64,000 nucleotides of DNA from Amborella trichopoda (taxonomy: Eukaryota > Streptophyta > Magnoliopsida > Amborellales > Amborellaceae): NCBI RefSeq assembly GCF_000471905.2, contig NW_006499364.1, positions 7,177,297 through 7,241,296 on the forward strand, given 5' to 3'. The translations under genes and the position numbers were made by a program. This document shows, piece by piece, positions 12,816 through 29,479 of this stretch. Below the pieces are notes generated by a model, which made no database searches, was not told where the DNA came from, and saw only the letters and a program-made list of their open reading frames with translations. Numbering within the stretch: the first letter of the stretch is position 1; each line of letters opens with the position of its first letter.

Positions 12816-13277
12816 TCATGTAACACCCTGCACCAGTAATAGTGCCCTCAGTTCTGACCCCAGAAACAAGGGCATAGGCATCAATTTTGCCACCAAAACC
12901 TTTCCAATTCTTAGGTCCAGTGGTCTCATAATGGATTTGCATAGACAATATGAATGATAAAACCGATGAAAATCAATCTAGAAACAAAATTTCACCCAGA
13001 TTTTACCACCTCACAGTCCTAAATTTAATTAAAAAGAAAAAGAATCATTATACCTTAGGGTTAGCAGGATTTTCAAACTGCTGAAGCATGTAAGAGTTAG
13101 GTATCTTCTGCAATAGCTCTTCTGCCTTTTGAAGATCACCTTTTATCCCCATAGCCAGATCAATGAGTACTAATTCCACTCCAAAAGCTCACAAAACTAT
13201 CCTCCTCTCAAGGCTCGCAGCAGTGTGCATGGTTATGATGAGTCGGTAATCCTTACTGCAGCAACAAAGGCGAGCCC
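12805..13277 (-). pseudogene. Cysteine synthase (O-acetylserine thiol-lyase) pseudogene fragment, two exons
   Basis: Plant cysteine synthases make cysteine from O-acetylserine and sulfide using PLP. Exon one (13277-13054) encodes GLAFVAA, then ASLERRIVL and [12 protein letters not shown], up to [20 protein letters not shown], matching the family run [26 protein letters not shown] donor follows. Exon two (12936-12805) encodes [25 protein letters not shown] and GTITGAG, then diverges. Damage seen: a one-base loss near 13251-13256; a TGA at 13189-13191 where the family has Arg; an acceptor that reads CAA instead of CAG before IHYETTG; two extra residues after GGKIDA; and the phosphate-binding loop GIGTGGT changed to GVRTEGT. 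The exon with the PLP lysine is absent. Because an intron remains, it is a copied or broken genomic gene, not a processed copy. Confidence 0.88.
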
Positions 13278-13299
13278 TATGCATGTGTTCCACTAGTCG

Positions 13300-16895
<3,596 letters not shown>

Positions 16896-17069
16896 CTAAA
16901 GAATGAGCACTCACAAATAAACAAATGCCTTACCAAAATAGCAAATAACAAAATTTCATAAGTTTACAAAGTAACAAAAAAATATCTTTTTGATGAAAGT
17001 AAGAAGAAATTCCAATTTGTCTACAACTAATCCCAAAAATGAGCTTTTAACAAGGCTACTATCACTAAC

Positions 17070-17211
17070 TTGCGAATCATGCTGGTTGTAGCCACTGAAT
17101 TGCGGTGCAAAACGAGAAAGTTTTGACTTGGAACTCTTGTGGTGCAACTGGAGTTCTCCCAGGAGCCCATAACTTCCTCACTAGCTGTCCAAATGCAAGA
17201 GCAAGGTCCCC
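17070..17211 (-). pseudogene. UBP8-like exon 7
   Basis: Bounded by AACACAG and GTTAGT. It gives GDLALAFGQLVRKLWAPGRT and then, in the next frame, KSKLSRFAPQFSGYNQHDSQ. At 142 bp it is one base longer than the 47 codons expected; the extra base is near 17128-17132 (GAGTTCCAAG). NQHDSQ is the conserved block around the oxyanion-hole region of this protease family. Confidence 0.92.
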
Positions 17212-17419
17212 CTGTGTTAAGAAAACAGAGAAAAGTGAGGAAACAATAAAAATTAGAGATAGAAATTCAATACATTCCCACCAAGTAAAACAACAAATGC
17301 ACCAGAACCAAAAAGTACATGAAAAATTACAATGCATCTTCATATCTACAAAAGTGTTTCAATCAATGAAATGCTTTTTCTTTTTTGAGAATGGTCAATC
17401 AATGAAATGCCCCAAACTA

Positions 17420-18604
<1,185 letters not shown>

Positions 18605-20556
18605 TGATGCAAGAAGGAAAGGTGGGAAATTAAACCCACCGTTTTTCCCCAACCTCAAAAAAAATAAAAAACCATCAATAATGGAGAAAATAATGGCTGT
18701 AAAACATGACAAGAGAAGAACTTTCTTTCGTAAACTGAAATTCACTCAAATAACATAAGCATCCCAAAATTTGACATCCAACTAAGCCTATGAAACTCTA
18801 AAAGTAGCTTGACGCCCAAGTAAATATTTAAGACTCTAAATACCACTAAAAAATTATAAAATTTCAAAACTACCCCTGCAAACAGTAACTCATGAACAAT
18901 AACATAAACAGTACTTGTGACAATAAATAAACAAAACTTAGAATCCCTAGAAAACTTAAAAACCCAAAAAATAAATCCTAAAGCTCAAATTAAAATATAT
19001 ATACCTTGAAATTAAAGAAATATTAAAAATTATAATAATTTTTTCTTCCATCATTCTCCTCTAGTTGGAGAAAACTCATCCTCGAGTTTAAAAATGTGCT
19101 AAGATGAATTTAGCATCAAAATTGCCTTCTTCAACCTTCTTAGTCTCCTCAAATATTATTCGTAGTAGGAAGAAATCCCCAAGAAACGGATCCTGGTAAG
19201 TATACTAAGGAATTGATATAAACTTACCAAATTTGGTTATCCCTAAACGCAAATTGAAAATTGTATAGGAAACTTCAAACTCAATTTTCTAGCCTTTGAG
19301 GCTTTCTCGACATTTATTTCATTACACTCTAAAACCATGGCCACAATTTGTTGTTTATTAGTCCATACTTCTGCAGTTATATATTGATTCCAATACCCTT
19401 AATCTCTTTAATACTCCACTTCTTCGATATCCTTGAGATCTTCATTTTCATCTTCGTCAAAGATTGGTTTAACCACGAAATCTTGATCATCATTGTAGTT
19501 TGGATCTCCTACAAGATCTTATTCTTAATCTACGTACGTATCGAAGATGGGTGGAAGAATCCAATCTACAACCTGCTGATTTTCGATACAAACGATGTCA
19601 AAATTAAAAATGTCCTACAAATCGAAAACTCTAGAGTGATGTTCCCCACGTCTAAGTCTTCTATCACTTTCCTCTTTCCTCAACTCTTTCCATGAAGTAC
19701 GGTGATGAAAAGGGTGATACTTGACATCTTCCTGGGCAAAAAGATCACTGTCATGCCCATGAGTAATGCTTGCAAACTGCTGCGCCAGCTTCTAAACTTG
19801 CTTTTTAATTTCATCAATTTCTTCATCTCGGGGATCATGAAGTGGGGCTATGAAATCCCCCTCCACGGTTCTTTCTCGCTACCATGAGTTTGCCGAAATC
19901 ACAAGCCCTCGATATATAATCAATAAAAACTTGTTGAAAACAACAAGATCCAAGTTGATTTGGCAAAATTTTGGCAAAAATCAGTAAACCTTAGATCCAA
20001 TTGTAATTTCCATGCTTCGTTGTTGAAGAAAATTGTGCTCTGATATCAAATTGATGCAGTAAGTAAAGTAGAAAATTAAATCCACCCTATTTCCCAAACC
20101 TCGAACAACTATAAACAAGGTGGGAAATTAAATCTACCTTATTTCCCTAACCGCAAACAACTAAAAATTAGCAATAATAAAGAAAAAGCATGGCTGTAAA
20201 ACCAGAAGAACTTTCTTCTTTCATAAACTAAAATTCATTCCAATAACATAAGCATCCCACAATTTGACATCCAATCTTTTTATAAACTTATGATACGCTA
20301 AAATTAACCTGAGACCGAAGATAAATATGTAAGACTCTAAAATAACCCTAAACAATACTGAAATTCCAGAAATACCCCTGTTAATAGTAATATGTGAACA
20401 GTACCCATGAATAGTAACATAAACAGTACCTTGGAACATTAAATAAAATAAAACTTAAAATCCCTAGCCCGAAACGTAAACCCTAAAACTAAAATGAGAA
20501 TATACATCTTTTGAAATTAAGAAAAATAACAATTATAACAAATTTGTCCTGCATCA
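18605..20556 (-). mobile_element. Short LTR-retrotransposon fossil, gypsy-like, two LTRs, minus strand
   Basis: Two direct repeats of about 450-505 bp (18605-19053 and 20052-20556) both run TGATG...CATCA on the minus strand. Next to the 5' LTR (20052) the internal side starts ATTTGATATCAGAGC, a primer-binding site close to the initiator-Met tRNA type (TGGTATCAGAGC). The roughly 1-kb interior holds a gag-like trace near 19750-19900 (DPRDEEIDEI) and, before the 3' LTR, a KLEDEFSPTR-type pol ending. LTRs are clearly diverged, so it is old, and most of the interior is gone. The flanks do not show a matching 5-bp duplication. Confidence 0.75.
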
Positions 20557-21979
20557 TTTTAGCTGCATAAAAAGATGATTATGCACGGAGCCTATTTTTA
20601 TGATATATGAGTAAACATATTTTTTTAACAGTTGCCGAAAACATTCGATTCTACAACTCGGGCAAAGGTATTCAACCCCTTGCCGAGCAAAGTAACTTGG
20701 GCAAGTCTTGATTGACTTGCCATGAAAAAAGGGACTGGGAAATGAAAAAAACCAGCAAATGAGAAACACAGGGAAAGAGTACAAAAAAAATATCCAAAGC
20801 GACAAACAAAAAAGCATATAAAAAATGAAATAAAAAAAGTTGAAGTTATCACATTGCAAAATCAGAAAATATACAAAAAGGGAAAAATAACAACAAAATT
20901 TTAAAAAAATGTAAAAGTATATAGGAAATGTTATAAATCAGTTATAATTGTTTTCATCAAATATAAACCAATTTTATAATTTTCAATTAGAAAAGTAAGA
21001 CACACAAAATTTCAAGGCTGATCCCCCAATATTCGGGCTCAATGCGAATTGAAGCCTCAAATCCTTGTCAAAGCTTCCTCACACAATCCCAATCGAACAC
21101 GAGACTAGATCTGAAGTACAAGTCCTAATCTAGGAAAATTAAGCTCTTGAAAAATCTTGATGAATAGTATATCCGAATTTGGAATCTCTTCAATCCTATT
21201 TTTTGTATTGTTTTGTGAAAATTATGCTAGTGGTGGGATATGGAACACAAAAATAGCCTTAGAGATCAAATCTCTAACAGATAAATCAGGCAAAACCCTT
21301 GCTAAGGCACAAAGTTGACTCAAATCAACTTTGTGCAGGCCCTCTAAAATGAGACATGTACAAGCCCTTGCAACTGTTGTGGACATAACTCAACTCTTCT
21401 ACAAACATTTTTGTACTGCCCTAGAACAAAATATGTATGGAATTAGGTTTTCGACAGGGTCTTCTTCAATTTGGATGCTCTTCGGCTTTATCATGTCATC
21501 CTTTGCACCAAAACAGGAATTTCCCCTCCTCAAACAGGTTGACTTCACACAGTGAAGTACCAATCCAACCAACGAACCCACAATGACTCTTTCATCGCCA
21601 GGAGCTCAAAGAGAAGATCACCCTCACCCAAACGTAAACTACTCATTTTCACAGTCACAAAAAGAACCAGGTCTTTACTTTAGCACTCAAGCGAGTACTG
21701 CAGCTACTCACTCGAGTACTGCATAAACTCAAGCAGGTCGGCCCAAGTTTGCATGGTAGTAAGACGCATATGTGTAATACTTGCCCGATTACTATACAGG
21801 GTACATACATGTACCTTGTTCCAGGCTTGGCAGGCTGTTGAGCCCGAGTACCTGACCTAAGTCCAAGTCGACTTGGGTATGTTCTTAAAATCCATCTACC
21901 AATTACAACAGCGATTGAAGACTCAGGATCTGAACATTCGACAAGCCTAAGTCCAGTTGAGTAAGGTTCATCAAGTCAA
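20557..21979. other. Intronic sequence, nothing recognised
   Basis: AT-rich at first, then more even composition around 21000-21900. There is no credible coding frame and no terminal repeats that I could pair. Short phrases (CAAGCGAGTACTGCAGCTACTCACTCGAGTACTGC region near 21690) repeat locally. Confidence 0.5.
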
Positions 21980-22368
21980 GGGAAAAGTTTATATAAGGTT
22001 GTAACCTTATATTATAGAAGTAAGGTGCACTTCAAAAATCCAGTAGAAAAGGGAGTTCTGAAGTTGGAAATCCTTTCAATTGATCTTCTCGACATGGGGA
22101 TGTATGATACAAATAAAAAAACAAGAATTTCAAGTCCTACAAATAGTTCATCTTGTAACAAGTTATCTGGAATGTCTATTTTCAAGATTTTGAAGTGTAC
22201 ATAGATAATATTCATTTTACACCATTTTTAGATTTTAAATTTCATAAAAGGGTTGAACATGGATTTTCAAACCATCATAAAGTTTTCGATAACTACATCT
22301 TTCGGCAAATTTTAATGGTGTGCCTTACATGCATAGTATAAGGTGGGCACCTTATACAAACCTCACCC
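21980..22368. repeat. MITE family 1, copy 1
   Basis: Inverted ends: left GGGAAAAGTTTATATAAGGT.. and right (reverse complement) GGGTGAGGTTTGTATAAGGT... The interior carries GATGTATGAT and a CAAGATTTTGA block. Two more copies lie at 31365-31742 (inverted) and 53447-53770. No coding capacity. A matching target duplication is not obvious. Confidence 0.7.
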
Positions 22369-23276
22369 ATATGCTATGAAATATGGACGTACGTGTCCAA
22401 GGTTTGACCACGTGTCGACACTTGGTGGACACAGACATGTGTGTCGATATTTCTAGAAATGCATACGACACTTCTATGGAGTGTCTAATGGTGTGTCCCT
22501 TTTTCTTGACATGTTTGGGATTTGGAATTTGGCATTTCTTTGTTCAAAAATGCCATTTTTATATTGAGGTTGCGAGTGGTGCGATCATGCGATTTTGGAT
22601 GAATACATTAGAACCCTATTCAATAGCTATGTAATAAATTTTTTTATTAACTAATAGTTTTATTAGCTAATAGCTTTCGTTTATTCTCACATTGTTTTGA
22701 CACCTTGCATTGGAGTATTTGGAAATTTTTGACAAATAAAGTTATGATTCATAAAGTAACATTTTTTGGACCATTAATTTAATTTAATTCTTAGGTGATG
22801 CTTTACTATTGTTATGACATATGAATTATTGAATATGTAAATGCAAATGTGAACTACATATGAATTTCAATATGTTTATGTAGACATGCACACATATGTA
22901 GGCACCCAAATATTGTATTAGACATATCGTGTCCAGATGTCTCTTTTTGGGTTCACATTTTTGACACTTGCATCTATGTCATGAGTAAACACACATGTCT
23001 ATTTCTATGTAACATAGCCCATATATAAATAACCAAATTAAAATATGAAAAAATAAATCAATATAAAAACTCTTCCCAAGTGATTCAATCTATTTTGTAT
23101 CCAACTGACCTTAACCTGAAAGCTCAATACTTAAGTTATGATGCAAATTCTTGTATAAAGTTTCATGCAACAACAACAAACAAATAAAAAAAATAGACGA
23201 CGACGACGACAACCAAAATTTTTAATATTAAAATTGATATATTCAGGAAGAAAATAAGAAACAAAAACAGCAGAAC
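22369..23276. other. Intronic AT-rich sequence with a (GAC)n microsatellite
   Basis: No gene or paired repeat seen. A short GACGACGACGAC microsatellite lies at about 23196-23213. Confidence 0.55.
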
Positions 23277-23654
23277 CAGTGTATCAAAAAGCGCTAGGCG
23301 GGTACTCAGAACCTGGGCGGCCCAGTTCAATCCAGTAAGGATTCTATCAGTATAAACAGTTAAGATATTGTATAAAAAATGAAAATTAGTAATTTACACA
23401 TCATAATTCAAATTATACTATCAATTACCAAATTAAAACTTAAAATTTACCAACTTACCAAGTACCAACCAATGAACCAACTAAAATACCAAATGGAAAA
23501 CTTAAAATTTACCAACAACAACAACAAACCAAATTACCAAATTAAACCAGTGGAACTACAAATCCACCATCCATAAACCACAATTGTTCCACAAACCACA
23601 AAGATTTAAAGTTCAAACTTCAACGTTTAATAATTGTTCCACATTCTAGATTCA

Positions 23655-26600
23655 AATTTCAACATTCATCCATCATTAGAAAAATAAGGATTAGCTGCAT
23701 TGGCATCATATTCCTCGGAGTCGTCACCCGCCTCGATATATTGGTCGTCCTCATTCTCCTTCTTTTCTTCTGAATCTGCCTCTTCTTCCTCCTCTTTCTC
23801 CACCCTTGGTCTCTGTGCAGAAGACCTAGTGGCCCTAGACGGGTCAGTTGATGTCCCTGAAGCATCCATGACCATGTCCTATGCCAATCCTTCTTGCCCC
23901 TCGACCTCATCATCATCAATTAACCACTCCGTAACATTGTCCATACTTCTTGATCTGATAGGGTTTCTCTTAGCGAACCTGTCCTTCAAGCATTGATTAT
24001 ACTTGACACAGACTAGGTCATTAAGCCTCTTTGATTCAAGCATGTTCCTTTTCTTTGTATGAATCTAACAAAATCAAATGAATGAAACTAAATATCTATG
24101 GTTTGTGGTTCATGTATAATTAATTAAATTATACAAAATAGTTATTAACCTTACGGCCTTACCCCTTCAAAAGTACTCTAATTGCGCGTACAATCGGATG
24201 AAGAAGAGGTTAGGTTTAAGATTCGAACGGCCAAATTTTGTAAATTTGGAGAACTACACCCATGTTGGCTCCACCAATTGGCTGCAAACATATAGAACAA
24301 AATCATAAATAAATAATAGAATAAAATATAATTTTTTCGATCAAGTTAACTATTTCATTGAAGAAAGATAGAAGTGTATACAAGTGTTGGGTCTAGCGTC
24401 TCCTACAAAAAATTGGGAGCTACCAGAACCCTAACGGGTGAGGTGGTCCCTTTACAAAAAGCCATAAAAGAGTCCAATGCGTGTGACAACAATGAGTTGG
24501 CTTAGCAAAAATGGTGAGAGGGTTTATATAGCACCCTATTTACAACATGAGAGTGGGCAGTGAAAGATCGGCTCCATCATTGGCCATGAGTTCAGCGAGC
24601 GCATTGGACCTCCTGAATGTATGCCTCCATGAAACGCTGATACCTCTACAAATGAATTCAATCTCCTCAAATATCGAAAGTATATACCAAGGTGGTATAG
24701 ACTTTCCAGATGCCCAAGATGTAATGTTGTATGCGTCCCCTTCAACTATCAGGTGGGATCCTCAAGAGGGGTTAAATAGCTTGAGCCTTATCAACAATGC
24801 CATTGCTTCAGTGTGTGTATCCAAGGGATTCCGCAACGTGAGCAGAATATTCCTTTCATAGTCTCAAAATAAACCCCCAGCCTCAGCTAGCCCTGGGTTG
24901 CCCCTAGAGCAACCATCCAAATTGAGTTTGATAGTTCCTCTCAAGGGTGGTTGCCAATTGTTAGGTTTTTGAGATTTCTTTGGTTGATGAAAAAGGATAT
25001 TACCCCATTGGCTTAGAAAGACGTTTGCTGATGTAACCCGCAAAAGACTTTGTGGTTGGTAGCCCAAAAGGTTACCAAAGTCTTTACCTTGTGTAGGAGT
25101 GCAGGCAGCTGTTCATAACGTCCCTGGAATATCCTATTATTCCTTTCTATCCAAATAACCCATATAAGCGCAGCAATGGCAGCATACAATAACATCTCAA
25201 ACAGGCTTGTAGCGGATCTTATCATCATCAAAATTTTCGGTTCTCTCTTTTGCATATCTCCATAGCCTCATATATGTAGCCCATAGAAGGCTTATCACTA
25301 TCAACCATGCGAATGACTTTAACAAGAGGAAAAAATACTTTAAGAGCGTCATTCACCCCTCTACCAAAAAGCCTTAGAAATGATATCTCTCACCTTCTTT
25401 CCAACCTAATCCTTAGACCACTTGCATGCTCTTCAGTCATCTGAGGTAAATATCTGCCTCAATTACACTCTCCTTAAATGTATGTTATCTAAGCATAAAC
25501 ACCAGGTCGCAAATCTCGTGACCCTAGGCCTCACAATCTCTTACTTTTTTGTAAAGCTACGCATCATGCTGAGGGTGAGATGGTGGCCATAAATGAAATT
25601 TGTAACTGTCTTGGCCTTCGTCATTGCACCTAATATCTCTGTTAAACTGCCAATAGCCTCAAGCATGAGGTCTATACAATGTGTCGCACATGGTGTTCAA
25701 AAGATTCTAGGATAAGCCATGCACAACAAATTAGTTGCAACATTGTCTGTGACAACCTGTACAACATTATGCTCCCTAACCTCCTTGATTCCCTTATCTA
25801 TAACTTGAAATATGTAATAGGCATCATGACTATGATCAGAGGCATCAATAGACCTCAAAAAAAAATCCCTAAATGACAATTCACAAGCAAATTCAATTGA
25901 CTTCTTCTCTTCCCATCAGTCCAACCATCAGTGGTAATGGAAACCCCATACTGAGCGCGTGCATCATTCTTAACTGCTACAGCTTCCTTTGTGACATTCA
26001 CCGCCTTTTCAAAAGCTGCTTTAAAAGCTCATATGGGACTGGAGGTTTCATCCTATGCCCAAATTGGTCAATTTCCTCTACCAAGGCATAGAAGCTGCTT
26101 AAGCGAGCGGTATTGAAAGGAATGCTCGCCTCATAAAACCACGTAGCAGTATTATTAGCAGTTATATCTCTCTCTTCTTGATTCTATTTTCAATGGTGGT
26201 TTTGCTTCTTTGTCTTCTCTCTTGCAACCTCGGGGTCAAGTCGAGGCAAAAAACTATCAATAGGGCCTCTAACCAAAGGCTTCTTAGTCCCAAAACCAAA
26301 AGCACTTACAACTTCCTTTCTCTTTCCCTTAATAGTGGAGGATTGTTCAACCACTTGACATCCCTCCTCAAACCTATCCTCATCACTATCATCATCATCA
26401 ATATGGACACGAACCCCAGACCTAATCTCTGCTATAAAGGTAAATTTCTCATCTTTTTTCCTTTTTGCAATACTGAAAAAATTCTTTATTTCCTCTTTAA
26501 CAGTATCATGAGTCTTTTTACATTGTGCAACATCCCCTCTGATACCGACGATAAGTTTTTGAATCGGTTTATGCCCCTTTTTGTATCCTTTTCACAAAAC

Positions 26601-26692
26601 TTGCATTTTATGCAATTTTTATCATTAAGATCTAGGTTAAAGCCATATTTCCAACCGGGATCACCACTTCTATTAGATCTCGAAGATGACAT
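23655..26692 (-). pseudogene. hAT transposase pseudogene
   Basis: In order on the minus strand: a BED-type zinc finger (DPGWKYGFNLDLNDKNCIKC, with C-x2-C), an acidic spacer, SIPFNTARLSSFYALVEEI, AQYGVSITTDGWTDGKRRSQ, the DUF659-type block FLRSIDASDHSHDAYYIFQV..VVQVVTDN, then CATHCIDLMLEAIGSLTEIL, KVIRMVDSDKPSMGYIYEAM, a LINE insertion, the dimerisation region (NWWSQHGCSSPNLQNLAVRI..SSSDCTRN) and HTKKRNMLESKRLNDLVCVK. The tail is an acidic segment. An intron with GTAAGG..TTAG seems to split the dimerisation block (about 24070-24160). Several stops and shifts break it (for example in the DUF659 lead-in and after PYELLKQLLKRR), and about 150 residues are missing beside the LINE. Transposition activity is not possible. 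Confidence 0.88.
24330..25245 (-). mobile_element. L1-type LINE 3' fragment with RNase H domain
   Basis: Minus-strand pieces encode AALIWVIWIERNNRIFQGRY (the zf-RVT end of plant L1 polymerases), WQPPLRGTIKLNLDGCSRGN followed by PGLAEAGG (start of an RNase H fold, Asp in LNLDG), and HLIVEGDAYNITSWASGKS, SIFEEIEFICRG, SWRHTFRRSNALAELMANDG (later RNase H blocks). Plant L1 elements carry such an RNase H domain after the reverse transcriptase. The reverse transcriptase itself is missing, as usual for 5'-truncated LINEs. In-frame stops break the domain. It has landed inside the hAT transposase. Confidence 0.82.
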
Positions 26693-27498
26693 ATAAAAAA
26701 TAATGCAATTTACTAAAGGCTAAAGCAATAAATAAAAAATCACTTACTTTGAGTTTGATTGCTCAATCTTCAAACTTCCACCTCAAAGATGATTCAAGGT
26801 CTCAAAATCTTCCAAATAAACCCCCAATAGATTTATACAATATCAAAAACTAATTCTTATATCAATAGGTGATGTTTTGATCAAGTTTTGTTAATTCTAA
26901 GTAACCCTTCGATATTAAAGAAATCACCAACAAACTAGTTTTTTGGGGGCATTCTCTCCCTAAAACCCTAATTTTGGACCTTTTAGTATAAAAAAAATGA
27001 ATCAAAATTGCCCTCACGAAATGCATTTTCCGCCTCTAGGCGGCCGCCCAGGGCTGGGCGTTAGGCGCCCGCCTAGCGGGCTCCGTACCGCCTAGGCGAT
27101 ACGCCCAGGCCTCCTGGAGCGCCTAGGGTGGACTGCTTTTTGAATCACTGAGTAGGACGACCAAAAGAGACAGTAATGTCAATAGAAGCAAATCAAGATG
27201 GTGCCATGCTTAGATTCTCAGTTACATCAGAGGACCAAAAATGTGAATCATATTCCAAATTATACAACATTGAGTACATAATGTTACAAATCATATATGC
27301 ACAACAATACTGCAAGTATGTAGTAATACAATCAAGTGGGATTGTGCAAGTATGGCAGGAATGATGAGCCAGAAAATATAAGGTAGGCTCAAAGTCCCAA
27401 ATGACTACCACATCTCCAAGTTACCAACTTGCAGTTTACTATGTTACTTTAGAAAACATCTATTACCAAAGAAAAAATAAGGTCAGATTGGTGGTCAC

Positions 27499-27594
27499 CT
27501 CTTGATCCATCTGTCGTGAAGAATGCATAGGCACCTCATCTCCCTCATTGTTGAAAAACATATATGCTTGCCCAGAATAATCTCATATTCGCAT
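27499..27594 (-). pseudogene. UBP8-like exon 5 with in-frame stop
   Basis: Encodes MRI-stop-DYSGQAYMFFNN and then PMHSSRQMDQE up to GAG|GTGACC. The family has a Trp in the R-I-W-D-(I/Y/F)-S-G-Q block; here that codon is TGA (27583-27585). No AG lies directly before the exon, so the acceptor is lost too. Confidence 0.82.
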
Positions 27595-27690
27595 ATGTTC
27601 CAGAACCAAGACATAAGCATAAAGCCAACGGCAAAGTCTAAAGCACACAAGAAACAAGGAAGAAATTGAATTTAAAAAGAAGAAACATAC

Positions 27691-27747
27691 AGGTTCATCT
27701 GCCAAATTAAAAATCGTGGAGGCCGCCTTGTAATATACAGCATTATC
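27691..27747 (-). pseudogene. UBP8-like exon 4 (19 codons)
   Basis: Bounded by TCTCGCAG and GTATGT. It encodes DNAVYYKAASTIFNLADEP, matching the DNSVECFRRACKIFSLDSE stretch of the family. The intron above it (27748-31872) holds a copia solo LTR and three MITEs. Confidence 0.85.
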
Positions 27748-28793
27748 CTGCGAGACATTTTTTAAAAGCATAGTGAAAAGAAATAAATCACTTTCGTTCT
27801 TAAAAGAACCAAGAGATAAGGATAGATTAGCCATATTACTAGCACGAAATATATGAGTGAGATCTCTATATCACATTTCAATTATAGAACTCTGATTCCT
27901 AATTTGTTCAATAAATATCACAAATAGATAAAATCAATACCATTAAACTAGGATAAACTCTCAATTCATACCAGGATATTTGTTTCCAAGAAGGAAAGAA
28001 GGTCCACAAGAGTCTTAATTTGAAAATTTTTTCAAACGTTACCCAGTAAAACAAGTCCTTACATCAATACAGGTCAGAGTAACATCAGCCATGAGCCAAA
28101 TCATCTTGATTTCCATTATTAAAATATATCAAAGAAGACCAAAACAAGCAGGACATAAGAAGGTCCAAAACATATGGACATCATATACTTCCAAGCCTTC
28201 GAAACCGTTATTTGTTTAGCTTCGAAACCTGTGTTCAGATATGAACCACTTAAAGTTCAGAGAAGCCAATAGGTGTATCACAAATGTTTGAATACTTCAA
28301 GAAGTGCAATGGAACCAATACAACTAAAGAATCAAATTATGCAATGTTCTATGCTGCCCTCGCCATGTATATGTTGCACAACGACTGGAAATTATGGCTG
28401 CCCACGTGTGTGCTGAAATCTATCCAATTAAAGTTCAAATCTCTGCTATGATATTCCAATGGTTCCATCACATTAATAATTATAAATGCCAGTAGCAACA
28501 ACACAAATAACTGCTAGAGGTCAAAGTTCTATGTTATGTAATCAGTGCTGCCCCATGGCCCTACTCGTTAAAATTTTTATACCATAAACAAGGTCGGGTG
28601 AACTGGTTAATATTGAATATGATTTTATCAAATTTGGTTATGTATATTCTGAGAATTCTATGTATCAATAAAGTGTTCCTTAATTTTAAAGTCTACACCA
28701 TATCATAGCAGTAAACTTTGCATCATAGAAGAGATTCTATATGCCTGTTGGCTAAAACACATTGCTAGAGGGAATTATTTTGAAGAAGTACAT

Positions 28794-29011
28794 TAAGACC
28801 ATTTATCTTTGGTACACACGGAGGTCACAATTACTTTTGGCCATTAGAATTGAAATCGAGCAAGTGCAAATGAGCCATTGATCAAGCTCAAAGTTCAAAA
28901 TAAATTTTCTTGAACTTTGTGACACACCCCAAGTTATCGGATTTGACATGTGAGGGCTAGGGGTAATTATGAGTTGTGACCTCCTTATACCAAAGATAAA
29001 TGGCTTTATAG
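28794..29011. repeat. MITE family 2, copy 1
   Basis: Inverted ends: left CCATTTATCTTTGGTACACA, right (reverse complement) CCATTTATCTTTGGTATAAG, both followed by GGAGGTCAC. About 215 bp, non-coding. The ends resemble those of the element at 44656-44868. Confidence 0.75.
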
Positions 29012-29284
29012 TATAGAACGCATTTTATATCGGCTGAAATCTTGCATACCTTTGATTAAAAAATAAACAATTTTCAGAGAAATAAATAAAAAGGATTTCG
29101 AGTTGTTGAAGGCCAAGATCCATTGTCCATCAACTGGGCGACCTTCATTCATTAAAAATCGCAGACTAGTTTTCTCCCTTTCTTCTATGATTTCAATTTT
29201 CATGTTTATTTTGATTGCCTAGGTGAGATGACTGGGTGCAAAATTTGGGATCCAACAAATAGACATACATGCACACGCACATGC

Positions 29285-29375
29285 ACACACACACACGAAC
29301 ATCATCATCATCGTCGTCATGCAAGCCTTATCCCAATTATTTGGGATTGGCTACTTAAATCATGTTCCTCTTCAT
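29285..29375 (-). repeat. 3' end of a SINE or RTE-type LINE with microsatellite tail
   Basis: On the minus strand CCCAAATAATTGGGATAAGG is followed by CTTGCATGACGACGATGATG. Plant Au-SINEs and RTE LINEs share a 3' end of the style CCCAA..TGGGATAAGGCTT with a trinucleotide tail. The upstream part (29376-29450) has GGGTTGTGTTAGGTTGGCAG, a phrase common in such elements. Assignment to SINE or LINE is open. Confidence 0.5.
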
Positions 29376-29479
29376 GATTCATGATAAGAGGTAGCAAAGT
29401 TCAACGCTGACTGCCAACCTAACACAACCCAACTCTTTTATCCAGGCTCGGGGTGGGTTAAGGTCCTCACCTTTATTAG

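Larger units (their letters stand above)
23277..27150 (-). mobile_element. hAT superfamily DNA transposon, decayed, with nested LINE
   Basis: The ends form an inverted repeat: left CAGTGTATCAAAAAGC, right (reverse complement) CAGTGATTCAAAAAGC. GC-rich subterminal stretches built on GCGCCTAGGCG motifs lie at both ends. Flanking 8-mers AGCAGAAC and AGTAGGAC agree at 6 of 8 positions, as an aged hAT 8-bp target duplication would. The interior is a minus-strand hAT transposase in pieces, interrupted by a LINE at about 24330-25245. The element sits in the large intron of the protease pseudogene. Confidence 0.88.
27151..28793. other. Intron sequence around exons 4 and 5 of the protease pseudogene
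   Basis: Apart from the two short exons at 27499-27594 and 27691-27747 no coding or repeat structure was recognised. AT-rich throughout. Confidence 0.5.
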
